From an uncultured Pseudomonadales bacterium (GTDB taxonomy: Bacteria > Pseudomonadota > Gammaproteobacteria > Pseudomonadales > Porticoccaceae), in the NCBI GenBank assembly GCA_943788895.1, contig CALSRZ010000004.1, forward strand, positions 1-56,453: DNA of 56,453 nucleotides, written 5' to 3'. Below are positions 10,854 through 18,946 of this stretch, piece by piece. The position numbers were made by a program, and so were the translations under genes. Position 1 is the first letter of the stretch, and every line of letters starts with the position of its first letter. The notes below the pieces were generated by a model. The model saw only the letters and a list, made by a program, of their open reading frames with translations. It was not told where the DNA came from and did not search any database.

Positions 10854-10919
10854 ACTGCTGCGCCTTCCAATAGCTTTTCATAACAATTTTTCAAAAATAG
10901 TTTTTCTAGATATAGATGT

Positions 10920-10942
10920 AGGGCAATTTTTGCGCCAACTGT
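10920..10942 (-). promoter_or_regulatory. Putative sigma-54 promoter for alg44-alg8
   Basis: The minus strand reads AGTTGGC-N7-TTGC: GG (-24 element) at 10936-10935 and GC (-12 element) at 10924-10923, exactly ten bases between them. The predicted transcription start is near 10911, giving a leader of about 58 bases to the TTG of alg44. The same 11 fixed bases occur in the other two alginate promoters. Confidence 0.8.
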
Positions 10943-11207
10943 TTTTACAGGCGGGGATGATCGTGGATAATTTCAATAAAAGCTATATAAGTCATACGGT
11001 TAGCCTATATTCGTGAAATTGTTTGTGAATGTTTTTAAAGTCATTCAAAGCGAATTTAAAAACACAGGGATGACTTTATTTGCAAACTGCAGCGCAAAAC
11101 GCAACGGGAATTTCAAAATGCAATGCAAAGTCGCAATGACAAATGTCGTGAATACTATAAAACCGTCTAACCCATTGATTCTAATAGCTCTGTTAAGTTT
11201 TGACTAA

Positions 11208-11226
11208 GTTGGCCTAGCATTTGCTA
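11208..11226 (+). promoter_or_regulatory. Putative sigma-54 promoter for algI operon
   Basis: AGTTGGC-N7-TTGC with GG at 11211-11212 and GC at 11223-11224. The predicted start is near 11236, leaving a 93-base leader before algI. The promoter core lies inside a perfect palindrome (11211-11230, GGCCTAGCA / TGCTAGGCC), which could be a protein site, or a weak hairpin without a T-run. Confidence 0.75.
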
Positions 11227-11328
11227 GGCCCATAATAGGGATTATTAAATAGGCTTATATAGCAAGCTTAAATTAAAAGTTTGGGTAGCCAATAAAAAGT
11301 AACGTGCATTCAAAGGATTTGAAAGGGA

Positions 11329-12804
11329 ATGGTTTTTTCCAGCAATATTTTTTTATTCTTTTTTTTACCGATATTTTTGACGTTTTATTATTTAACGCCA
11401 GAGCGTAAACGCTCCTGGGTAATACTGATTGGCAGCTATATTTTTTATGCCTGGTGGCGGGTTGATTTCCTGCTGTTATTTATCGCTGTTACCCTGTGGA
11501 ACTATTATATAGGCCGAGGTATCTCCAGTTCGGTGAGCGGTTCCAAGCGAGCGCGACAGTGGGTTACGGTTGGTATCTGCGCAAACCTCTCCGCTCTGGG
11601 TTATTTTAAATACGCCAATTTTGGTGTTGCCACGGTTAATGCCGCGATGGTTGAGCTGGGATTGGATCCCTGGTTATTAACTGTTGTTATCCTGCCCATC
11701 GGTATTTCGTTTTATATTTTTCAGGCGATCAGTTACATCATTGATGTCTATCGGGGTGATACCCCAGCCACGGAAAATATTATCGACTTCGCTGCTTTTA
11801 TTGCTCTGTTTCCGCAGCTGATTGCCGGGCCGGTGCTGCGCTACAAAGATATTGCCGATCAGTTTACCCAACGCAGTCATACTGTCGATAAATTCGCTCA
11901 GGGCGTTCAGCGTTTTATGCTCGGGTTTATTAAAAAGGTGATTATCGCCGACAGTTTGGCACCTCTGGTTAATCAGGGTTTTGCACTGCAGGACCCGAGC
12001 TTTTTAGATGCCTGGCTAGCGGTATTGGCCTATACCGCGCAGCTCTATTTTGACTTCTCCGGTTATGCGGATATGGCCATTGGTCTGGGCTTGATGATGG
12101 GCTTTCGGTTTATGGAAAACTTTTCGCATCCCTATATCAGTCAGTCGATTACCGAGTTCTGGCGGCGCTGGCATATCAGTCTCTCAAGCTGGTTGCGGGA
12201 TTATCTGTATATCCCTTTGGGCGGCAATCGGCGCGGCCAAATAATCACTTATCGCAATCTGTTTTTGACCATGCTGCTGGGTGGCTTATGGCATGGCGCC
12301 AACTGGACATTTTTAGTTTGGGGTGCCTGGCATGGATGCCTATTAGCCATGGAGAAAGCCCTTGGCGTTGACACTTCTGGCGAGAAATTCTCGCCATTGC
12401 GCTGGCTGCTGTGTCTGCTGTTAGTCATGCTCGGCTGGGTGGTATTTCGTGCCGAAAGCCTTGGTCAGGCGTTTATTATTTTTAGCGCGATGGTCAATAT
12501 TGAGCCGCTATCCATAACTCAAAGCCTGCAATTTAGTCCAGTCTATGGGGGGCAGGTCAACGCGCTGCAGATTGCCACACTGCTATTGGCCTGGCTGCTG
12601 ATTATTGTTCGAGGATTGTATCAGCGCCAGCTTGAGAGGATTGATTACCCTCAAACCGAGCAGCGCAGTCAGCTCCCCATACGCTCCTTATCTACAGGCT
12701 ATCTATCTACGGGCTATGTATTTTTACTGGTACCAGTATTTATCTTGGCAATCTTTAAGTTATCAGCAGAGAGTTATTCTGCTTTTCTCTACTTTCAGTT
12801 TTAA
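11329..12804 (+). CDS. algI: Alginate O-acetyltransferase membrane subunit AlgI (MBOAT)
   Basis: 491-residue polytopic membrane protein of the MBOAT family that would pass acetyl groups across the inner membrane for O-acetylation of the polymer. The start MVFSSNIFLFFFLPIFL and the motif FWRRWHISLSSWLRDYLYIPLGG are typical of the AlgI/DltB group. The conserved His pair is His322 (GGLWHGANW) and His335 (GAWHG); His322 has the same number as the essential His in Pseudomonas AlgI. AAAGGA and GAAAGGG lie just upstream. It is first in a run algI-algJ-algF-algX-like-barrel and is probably driven by the sigma-54 promoter at 11208. Confidence 0.95.
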   Translation: MVFSSNIFLFFFLPIFLTFYYLTPERKRSWVILIGSYIFYAWWRVDFLLLFIAVTLWNYYIGRGISSSVSGSKRARQWVTVGICANLSALGYFKYANFGVATVNAAMVELGLDPWLLTVVILPIGISFYIFQAISYIIDVYRGDTPATENIIDFAAFIALFPQLIAGPVLRYKDIADQFTQRSHTVDKFAQGVQRFMLGFIKKVIIADSLAPLVNQGFALQDPSFLDAWLAVLAYTAQLYFDFSGYADMAIGLGLMMGFRFMENFSHPYISQSITEFWRRWHISLSSWLRDYLYIPLGGNRRGQIITYRNLFLTMLLGGLWHGANWTFLVWGAWHGCLLAMEKALGVDTSGEKFSPLRWLLCLLLVMLGWVVFRAESLGQAFIIFSAMVNIEPLSITQSLQFSPVYGGQVNALQIATLLLAWLLIIVRGLYQRQLERIDYPQTEQRSQLPIRSLSTGYLSTGYVFLLVPVFILAIFKLSAESYSAFLYFQF

Positions 12805-12813
12805 GGGGTTTTA

Positions 12814-14028
12814 ATGTCAGAGCTTGTTAATAAACAGCTTGTTAATAAACTGCTTATCGCATTATTTTTAACGCTGGTATTTGGTGCCAGTATTACTACC
12901 TGGGGGAATTTGGGGTGGCAGGATCAAGCAGAGCAATACTATAACCAGAAGTCCTTCCTCAGCGGTGACATAGCCCGAGATTTTGAGCAGCAATACGATG
13001 AAGAGTTCTCGCTGCAACAGATTGGTCTCAATGTGTGGACGGCATTTAAATATCTACTGTTTAATCAGGCAAAAAAAGGCCTGTTGATCGGCAGCAATGG
13101 ATGGCTTTTTTCCGATGAAGAATTTATTGCCCCTGTGGGCGCTGCTCAGGCAGTAGACAACAATATTCAATTTATTGATTTGGCATCTCGCCAGTTGGCC
13201 AGTCATGGTGTGGGTTTGATGGTCGTACTGATCCCTGCAAAGGCAAGGCTGTTGGAACGCCAGACAGGCGCTCACCAGCCAGCGACAATTCATAGAGACC
13301 TTTACCCCCAGGTGATTAATACACTTCGAGATAAGCATATTCTCACGGTGGACGGCTTGCGAGAAATGCGTGCTCAGTCTCAGCCTGAATCACTCTATTT
13401 TAAGACCGATACCCATTGGACACCTGAGGGCGCACAGGTAATTGCCTCTGGTGCCGCCAGGCTTTTTTATAAGCACTTACCTCAGTTGAGCTTGCACCAG
13501 CAGCGTTTTATCACCGAGACCATTGGTGAGCAGGCTCTCGAGGGCGACTTGTTGCGCTTTCTGCCGCTGTCCCCGCTGTTTGACGGGCTGATGCCAGCAG
13601 CAGAGACAATGGGCTTAGCTCAGACTTATCTCGTCGACAATGACCAGCTATTTGCAACTGATCTGTTTGAAGAGCTGGGGTCGCTGGAGGATCCGTTCGT
13701 CACTCTTCCGGAGGTGGTGCTGTTGGGAACCAGCTTTAGTGCCGATCGGCGCTGGAATTTTGATGGTGCTTTAAAGCAGGCGCTGACAGTTGATATACAA
13801 AATCTGGCTGAGCAGGGGCAGGGGCCAATCATGCCTATGGCCAATTTTTTAAATGATTATTTACCTTCGGCAGACAACTTAAAGTTAGTGATCTGGGAAA
13901 TTCCCGAACGCTATCTGGCTATTGCTTACCCGCTTGCTTATTCCCTTGACCATCCACTTACTTTTTCCGAACAGGCCAGTAAACCCGATAAAAACACTTT
14001 TAGTTCAAATAGGGAGTTCAAACAGTGA
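12814..14028 (+). CDS. algJ: Alginate O-acetyltransferase AlgJ (SGNH-like)
   Basis: 404 residues with an N-terminal signal anchor (about 10-30) and a periplasmic SGNH hydrolase-like acetyltransferase domain. GSNGWLFSDEE marks the family; the catalytic set is visible as Asp199-x-His201 (DTHWTPEG) and Ser307 (LLGTSFS). AAGGGG precedes the ATG, nine bases after algI stops. The TGA overlaps the GTG of algF, so the pair is coupled. With AlgI and AlgF it forms the acetylation machinery. Confidence 0.92.
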   Translation: MSELVNKQLVNKLLIALFLTLVFGASITTWGNLGWQDQAEQYYNQKSFLSGDIARDFEQQYDEEFSLQQIGLNVWTAFKYLLFNQAKKGLLIGSNGWLFSDEEFIAPVGAAQAVDNNIQFIDLASRQLASHGVGLMVVLIPAKARLLERQTGAHQPATIHRDLYPQVINTLRDKHILTVDGLREMRAQSQPESLYFKTDTHWTPEGAQVIASGAARLFYKHLPQLSLHQQRFITETIGEQALEGDLLRFLPLSPLFDGLMPAAETMGLAQTYLVDNDQLFATDLFEELGSLEDPFVTLPEVVLLGTSFSADRRWNFDGALKQALTVDIQNLAEQGQGPIMPMANFLNDYLPSADNLKLVIWEIPERYLAIAYPLAYSLDHPLTFSEQASKPDKNTFSSNREFKQ

Positions 14029-14693
14029 AACAGACGTTGGTTATAAAATTAATGGTGTCTCTGCTATTGAGTGGTATCTCCGTTGGCAGTTTGGCCAATG
14101 AAGCGGCGCTATACGATTTGGCGCCTGAAGGATCGGCATTTATACGGATTATTGATCTCCGAGAACAGGGCCGGGATCAATCGGCGTCTAATAAGTTGCG
14201 GTTAAAATTTCAGAACAAGCGTTTATCCGCAGAGGCCTATTGCAGTGCCTCTGAGTTTATCTATGTGAAGCCTGGTGAGTATCGCCAGAAGATCAATGGA
14301 ATGCTCTGGGAAGGCACTCTGGAGCCCAATCAGGCCTATTCTCTGGTGGTTGCGAATAATCTCTTAAAACTTCTTAAGGATTTTCGCGCCGAGGATTCAC
14401 GGCGTGGGGTATTAGCTGTCTACAACTTTTCCGGGCGCTCGGACCTGGGTTTAAACACGGCTCTGTCAGCGAGATCGGTATTTGCAGGTATTCCTCAGGG
14501 GCAGTCGGTTGCTCGAGCGATCAATCCGCTTAAAAGCGCATTTGTGGTGGTGGGTAGCAGTGCTGGCGAGAGAGAGAATCTCGCTGCTACTGATCCGATG
14601 ATTTTTCAAGCCGGTGTTTTATCGAGCCTGTTTATCTGTGCTGAGCACAGCGGAATAGTTGCCCGCTGGGCGAATAGTATGGGGGATCGTTAA
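14025..14693 (+). CDS. algF: Alginate O-acetylation adaptor AlgF
   Basis: 222 residues with a clear signal peptide (cleavage near SLA|NEA), then EAALYDLAPEGSAFIRIIDL, which closely resembles the AlgF N-terminus. Pseudomonas AlgF has 216 residues and is a periplasmic protein required for acetylation, without a known catalytic site. The GTG start overlaps the algJ stop by four bases, which supports this choice. Confidence 0.9.
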   Translation: MKQTLVIKLMVSLLLSGISVGSLANEAALYDLAPEGSAFIRIIDLREQGRDQSASNKLRLKFQNKRLSAEAYCSASEFIYVKPGEYRQKINGMLWEGTLEPNQAYSLVVANNLLKLLKDFRAEDSRRGVLAVYNFSGRSDLGLNTALSARSVFAGIPQGQSVARAINPLKSAFVVVGSSAGERENLAATDPMIFQAGVLSSLFICAEHSGIVARWANSMGDR

Positions 14694-15749
14694 ATGTCAG
14701 CCTATAAAACTTATAGAGCGAAAGTTTGTTGCAGGCTAGTGCAGATATTAGTGCTGAGCCTGCTCACTTGCGCTGCAGCCAATGCTCTAAATCCGCCAGA
14801 CGAGAAAAGTACCGTCTGTGATGCAGCTGATCGACCGGAAAGTTACCACAGTAAATTTCTCAAGAATTTTAAAACCCTGCAAAAAGGTCAGGGCGGTTGG
14901 CTGTACCGCAATATGGATTTTAAGCGCACCTACGGCCCCAGACAGCCTGGCTATAAAAATTTGCAGCAGTTACAGCAGGCACTCCAGGCCAGGGGGACAA
15001 CCCTTGTTATGGTGCCAATTCCCGGCCGGCCGCTGATTCATCCGGAGTACCTGGGTGAGATTAATTACGATGTGCCGCGGGCTCGCAGGTCCTATAGCAA
15101 TTATCTGCAGAAATTGCGCGACAGCATGATTGTGGTGCCAAATATTGAAAGCCTGTTTGCGCAAACCCAAACCAAGCCGCTGTTCTTTGCCCGCGATCAT
15201 CATTGGAATCACCACGGCGCGCGAACCATTGCCAGACTAACGGCCCATTCGATTAAAGCTGACAGGGTTTACTCGGGTATTGAAAAGCAAAAGTTTGAAA
15301 GTTATGGCGTGGGTAAGGATCACAACCATGGCAGTTTGCAGCGCGCGGCACTGGAGCTCTGTCAGCAGTCCTATCCCAAAGAGCCTTTTAAACTTTACCA
15401 GACAGTGCTCAGGGACAGTGATGATCTATTTGCCGATTTAACCGAACCGCAGATAGTGCTTGTAGGTACCAGCAATAGCCAAGGTAGCCTGAGCCTTAAT
15501 TTTGCCGGTTTTCTCGCTCACTATGTGGGTGCCGGCGTCAACAATAAAGCCAGAAGTGGTGGTGGTTTTGGTGGCGCACTAAAAGATTACCTGAGCAGTG
15601 AGGCGTTTCAACGCTCGCCGCCGAGAGTGCTGGTCTGGGAATTTCCCGGTTACTACTCGCTTAATGATCAGGTCTTTTTTGACGAGATTCTTCAATATCT
15701 GCACAGCATTGAGACGGATAGAAAATCTGGGGGCCAGTTATCAAGCTAA
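14694..15749 (+). CDS. AlgX-like periplasmic acetyltransferase, lacks C-terminal carbohydrate-binding module
   Basis: 351 residues with a signal peptide (cleavage near the ANA at about 32), then CDAADRPESY and GQGGWLYRNMDFKRTYGP, as in AlgX. The catalytic set is Asp168-x-His170 (RDHHWNHHG) and Ser260 (VGTSNSQGS), close to Asp174/His176/Ser269 of Pseudomonas AlgX. AlgX has 474 residues with a C-terminal carbohydrate-binding module; this protein stops after the SGNH domain (WEFPGYY). It may therefore acetylate polymer without that binding module, or depend on another protein for substrate capture. The ATG follows the algF stop with no gap. Confidence 0.85.
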   Translation: MSAYKTYRAKVCCRLVQILVLSLLTCAAANALNPPDEKSTVCDAADRPESYHSKFLKNFKTLQKGQGGWLYRNMDFKRTYGPRQPGYKNLQQLQQALQARGTTLVMVPIPGRPLIHPEYLGEINYDVPRARRSYSNYLQKLRDSMIVVPNIESLFAQTQTKPLFFARDHHWNHHGARTIARLTAHSIKADRVYSGIEKQKFESYGVGKDHNHGSLQRAALELCQQSYPKEPFKLYQTVLRDSDDLFADLTEPQIVLVGTSNSQGSLSLNFAGFLAHYVGAGVNNKARSGGGFGGALKDYLSSEAFQRSPPRVLVWEFPGYYSLNDQVFFDEILQYLHSIETDRKSGGQLSS

Positions 15750-15766
15750 GAGACGCTCTTGCCGTA

Positions 15767-16912
15767 ATGCTTTTCAGCAGTGCAGCTATTGGGGCCGCTG
15801 CAGAGGATCAGCTGAGTGTCTTTGTCGGTATTGGCTACGACAGTAATCCCTACAAAATCTCATCGCCGGAGGCTGTTCAGGGTGCTGCAGAATACAAAGT
15901 CTTAACCCTCAACTATCAGGGCGATAACCATCGCCCTCACCATCGCCCTAACCAAGGCAATGCAAAAAAAGCCAATTTACGTTATCGGCTGGGCTTGCAA
16001 AAAGACATTTACAATCGCAGCAGTAGGGCCGCTGACAATTCACGATTTGATGGTCATCTGCGGTGGATAGGGCGCTTTAAGTTCGCTGAAAAGAAGGCCA
16101 ATCTTATGCTCAGTGGGGATATACGCAGTGAGCGAAATACCTACTACAGCCAGACTCAACGGCAAATAGCAGAGACCAGCGATGGAGATCTGATCGACAA
16201 TCGCTTTAGTTTCGATGCGCTGAGTTTGAGTGCGGAGCTGGTTTATTACGCCGATAAAAAACACTCCTGGTCACTGCTAACCCAGGTGGGTCAGCGCAAC
16301 TATCGAGAGGATTATAGGGATGTTGGACTTGAGCCTCTAGATTTTAACGAGTTTCGCCTGCAGCCGAGTTTCCGCTACAAGGCAGAATCCGGCGCTAATC
16401 TACGACTTTTTATCTATCATAAATCACGCAAGTACAGTGCTCTGCACAATGATCTTGGCACTGATCCAGAGGGCGGATCATCACTGCTGGAATACTCACT
16501 AAATGGTTATGGCGCTGTTTTCAGTAAAGCGCTAAATGAAAATCTCGACAGCTCATTTTATCTCAGCGGTTACTTTGCCCGTGACAATGGCCAGGGCAGT
16601 CGAGACCTCGATTATCACAGGCTTACAGCCAGTCTTAACTATCAGCTCGACAGCGGTGCCAGTATTGAAATCAATGGTCAGGCTTATTGGCGAGGCTATT
16701 TGAATCAGCAATTATCACCTGAGGAATCAGAAACTGGAAGCTCTGGCGGTCGCAGAAAAGGACTGATAGCCGAGTTTGTCTACAGTCAGCAGCTGGGGTT
16801 TAGGCCGCTGAGAGGATTGGTTACTCTGCGCAGGGAGGTTGAATACAACTCAGTCGAGGTACTTGGATATCAGCGGCAGATAGTCGAATTAGGTTTGCAG
16901 TATCAGTTGTAA
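15767..16912 (+). CDS. Outer-membrane beta-barrel protein of the exopolysaccharide locus
   Basis: 381 residues dominated by alternating amphipathic strands with aromatic ends (for example YDSNPYKI, FRLQPSFRYK, SLNYQL, LGLQYQL), the mark of an outer-membrane barrel. The YDSNPY motif near the mature N-terminus resembles outer-membrane proteins of other exopolysaccharide loci. It is not recognisably AlgE (about 490 residues, 18 strands), but its place after the acetylation genes suggests a role in polymer export. The listed ATG gives a very short signal peptide with no positive charge; the frame is open back to 15722 and reads VIKLRDALAVMLFSSAAIGAAA, a better signal peptide, but without ATG/GTG/TTG. 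The true start is uncertain. Confidence 0.75.
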   Translation: MLFSSAAIGAAAEDQLSVFVGIGYDSNPYKISSPEAVQGAAEYKVLTLNYQGDNHRPHHRPNQGNAKKANLRYRLGLQKDIYNRSSRAADNSRFDGHLRWIGRFKFAEKKANLMLSGDIRSERNTYYSQTQRQIAETSDGDLIDNRFSFDALSLSAELVYYADKKHSWSLLTQVGQRNYREDYRDVGLEPLDFNEFRLQPSFRYKAESGANLRLFIYHKSRKYSALHNDLGTDPEGGSSLLEYSLNGYGAVFSKALNENLDSSFYLSGYFARDNGQGSRDLDYHRLTASLNYQLDSGASIEINGQAYWRGYLNQQLSPEESETGSSGGRRKGLIAEFVYSQQLGFRPLRGLVTLRREVEYNSVEVLGYQRQIVELGLQYQL

Positions 16913-17064
16913 ATGGTTCAAATTCACAGTCCCTGCCAGCCCTTGAGAATCCAAAGTTAGGCGAATTAATAATAAACTTTTTACAAAACTAAATTTGCTG
17001 TTAACATATAAATGATCTATACATAAATGAATTGATTTGAGTTTTTAAATAAGAGGCCTCCTTT

Positions 17065-17631
17065 GTGAAAGGTTTTGTTCTTACTGGTGTATTTGATTTT
17101 CTGGAAAAGCAATTTGATGAACAGCTGGTCTTTGACTTAATGGATAAGTACGGAATGCCGCAGGGAGGCGTCTATTCTCCCGTGGCTGATTACCCAGACA
17201 ATACCCTGTTCCAGTTGCTTGAGCGCGCCGCAGTATTGCTTGATATGCCGAGCAGTAAGCTATCAAAGATTCTTGGGGTAAATCTTTTTGCTGAGCTATC
17301 GTCGCTAAATCCATTCTGGGTTGGGCAGGCTAAAAATACATTTGAGTTACTTAAAAGTCATGATGTTCTGCTTAATAAGGCTATAGAAGAAGCATTTCCA
17401 GGGTTTATAGCACCATCATTTAATTGCATTGAAATTAATCCAGATATTTTAGAGATTAGCTATAAGTCGCCATTTATGCCTGCAGATGTTGCCGAAGGTT
17501 TAATGTCTGCTGCGATTATTCATTACAACGAAAACTTTTATATTGAGTCGAAAAAATACGATCAACCGGTTGATTTTAACCTGCGGTTTTTTTTAAGGCG
17601 TAGATGTAACAATAGAATTTCAACCGATTAA
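17065..17631 (+). CDS. H-NOX-like (heme-NO-binding fold) protein lacking the heme ligand
   Basis: 188 residues matching the H-NOX fold end to end: MKGFVLTGVFDFLEKQF at the start, GGVYSPVADYPDNTLFQLLERAA, LGVNLFAELSS, FPGFIAPSFN, ISYKSPF and AEGLMSAAIIHY. H-NOX proteins normally bind heme through a proximal His (His103 in Shewanella) and hold the propionates with YxSxR. By gap-free comparison with remembered Vibrio and Shewanella sequences, the ligand position is Asn104 (codon 17374-17376), and the Arg of YxSxR is Phe137 (Tyr133 and Ser135 are kept). Classical heme/NO sensing is therefore doubtful. The GTG start gives the family MKG N-terminus. It lies directly upstream of a histidine kinase, the usual H-NOX partner, inside the alginate locus. 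How sure: fold high, loss of ligand moderate to high. Confidence 0.85.
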   Translation: MKGFVLTGVFDFLEKQFDEQLVFDLMDKYGMPQGGVYSPVADYPDNTLFQLLERAAVLLDMPSSKLSKILGVNLFAELSSLNPFWVGQAKNTFELLKSHDVLLNKAIEEAFPGFIAPSFNCIEINPDILEISYKSPFMPADVAEGLMSAAIIHYNENFYIESKKYDQPVDFNLRFFLRRRCNNRISTD

Positions 17632-17657
17632 TTTTTTAAATAAGGAGTTAGAGTGCC

Positions 17658-17720
17658 ATGAATGGGCAGTTGTTTTTGCAGGCTTTACCCGACAATTATT
17701 TTGTGCCTATAAATGATTGA
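17658..17720 (+). CDS. Short leader ORF, or true N-terminus of the histidine kinase before a frameshift
   Basis: A 20-codon frame (MNGQLFLQALPDNYFVPIND) starts ten bases after a strong AAGGAG. The longer kinase frame has no Shine-Dalgarno of its own at its first ATG (17713) and overlaps this stop by eight bases. Either ribosomes are handed over by coupling, or one extra base near 17700-17712 splits a single kinase gene. Given the many indels elsewhere, the second reading is slightly preferred. Confidence 0.5.
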   Translation: MNGQLFLQALPDNYFVPIND

Positions 17721-18747
17721 GAAAGCCAGTTATCCTCAACTGTTGGAAAATAAATTGCGTCGTGAAATTGCGGCTCGCAATCAAGCTGAGCAACTTCTCG
17801 AAGAAAAAAGCCGCGAACTCTATCAGAGCAATCAAGAGCTCTATCTGCGCAACCAAAAGATTGCCGAGCAGAGCCGTCACTTGCAGAAACAGGTGCTTGA
17901 GTTGCAGGAGACACGCCAGCAATTAGTCCAGTCGGAAAAGATGGCGGTGATTGGTCAGCTAGCTGCCGGAGTGGCCCATGAGATCAATAACCCGGTTGGG
18001 TTTATTGCCAGTAATCTCGATACCCTGAGTGACTATATGGTTGAGTTACGCAAATTGCTTGATCTGCAGACGCAAGCTCTTGAGATGTTTGCCGCTGAGG
18101 GCTCGAAAAATGGCGATTTGTCAGATACTGCAAATATAAGCAGCCTAGATAATCTGCGGGCCTTTACCCATAAGGTTAACCCCAACTTTTTATTACCAGA
18201 TATAGATCAGTTAATTGGTGACTCGATTGAAGGTGCCGAGCGGGTTAAGCAGATCGTTGCTGATCTCTCGGATTTCTCCTATCTGAGTGAGCTTCAAGCC
18301 AGTCCGGAGGATATTAATACTCTCCTGCAAAAGACCATAAATATAGCCTCCAGTGAACTTAAGTATAAGGCCGATATAGAGTTGTATCTGGCGGAGATTC
18401 CCGCAGTTGTCTGTCATGGCGGCAAGGTTGGGCAGGTGTTTCTCAACCTGCTGGTCAATGCCGCTCAGGCAATAAAGGAGCGCGGTTTGATTACTGTTTC
18501 CACTGGCCGGGAGGGGGAGATGGTGTGGATTGAAATTAGCGATAATGGCTGCGGTATTGCCGAGAAAGATCTGGCAAAAATATTCGATCCATTTTTTACC
18601 ACTAAGGAAATTGGCAAGGGCACAGGTCTGGGTCTGCATGTGGTGAAAGGCGCGATTGATATGCATGGCGGTGAAATCCATGTCAGCAGCAAAGAGGGCT
18701 GCGGAGCCTCCTTCAGGGTTCTGTTGCCGATCGCCGGATTGAGTTAA
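17713..18747 (+). CDS. Sensor histidine kinase paired with the H-NOX-like protein
   Basis: 344 residues as read, with no membrane segment. A coiled coil (about 12-75) leads into a HisKA-type dimerisation domain with phospho-acceptor His89 (AAGVAHEINNPVGF), then a HATPase domain: N box NLLVNAAQAI, G1 DNGCGIAEKD, F box FDPFFTTKE and G2 GKGTGLGLHVV. It is a soluble kinase of the group that often works with H-NOX proteins. No PAS or other sensor domain is visible, so input must come from a partner, most simply the H-NOX-like protein 26 bases upstream of the leader ORF. The translation start is uncertain (see 17658-17720). Confidence 0.88.
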   Translation: MIEKASYPQLLENKLRREIAARNQAEQLLEEKSRELYQSNQELYLRNQKIAEQSRHLQKQVLELQETRQQLVQSEKMAVIGQLAAGVAHEINNPVGFIASNLDTLSDYMVELRKLLDLQTQALEMFAAEGSKNGDLSDTANISSLDNLRAFTHKVNPNFLLPDIDQLIGDSIEGAERVKQIVADLSDFSYLSELQASPEDINTLLQKTINIASSELKYKADIELYLAEIPAVVCHGGKVGQVFLNLLVNAAQAIKERGLITVSTGREGEMVWIEISDNGCGIAEKDLAKIFDPFFTTKEIGKGTGLGLHVVKGAIDMHGGEIHVSSKEGCGASFRVLLPIAGLS

Positions 18748-18774
18748 ACCGCTCGCTTGCAAGCTTTTGTCGAT

Positions 18775-18803
18775 TTGACAATCTGCCATTGAGCAACTAA
18801 AAA
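18775..18803 (+). promoter_or_regulatory. Putative sigma-70 promoter for the response regulator
   Basis: A perfect TTGACA (18775-18780), 17 bases, then TAAAAA (18798-18803, two mismatches to TATAAT). It lies in the 199-base gap between kinase and regulator and would give the regulator its own start. Confidence 0.45.
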
Positions 18804-18946
18804 ATAGAGGAATAATAAAAATTACCAAGAATAAAAAATAATTGCAGAATTTTTGCAGGAAGCATTTTGATTGTTCAGGAGCAATAGCAGTAACAGATCG
18901 CGCTATTTGTGAACGTCAAAAATTAAACAGGAGGGACCTGTCCGAA

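Larger units (their letters stand above)
10854..11328. other. Divergent intergenic control region between alg44-alg8 and algI
   Basis: 475 AT-rich bases that hold the start signals of both divergent alginate units: a sigma-54-type promoter for each strand (10920-10942 and 11208-11226) and a cluster of GCAA-rich words around 11081-11140 that could be activator sites. A 64-codon frame (11013-11207) has no family resemblance and is not called. Confidence 0.7.

Noticed and set aside
11013..11207. 64-codon open frame between the divergent alginate units
   Set aside because: No Shine-Dalgarno, AT-rich composition, no family resemblance, and it overlaps the candidate enhancer words and reaches the algI sigma-54 promoter.
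18211..18828. 205-residue minus-strand frame opposite the histidine kinase
   Set aside because: Antisense to the conserved HATPase and HisKA motifs; low-complexity, no recognisable domain.
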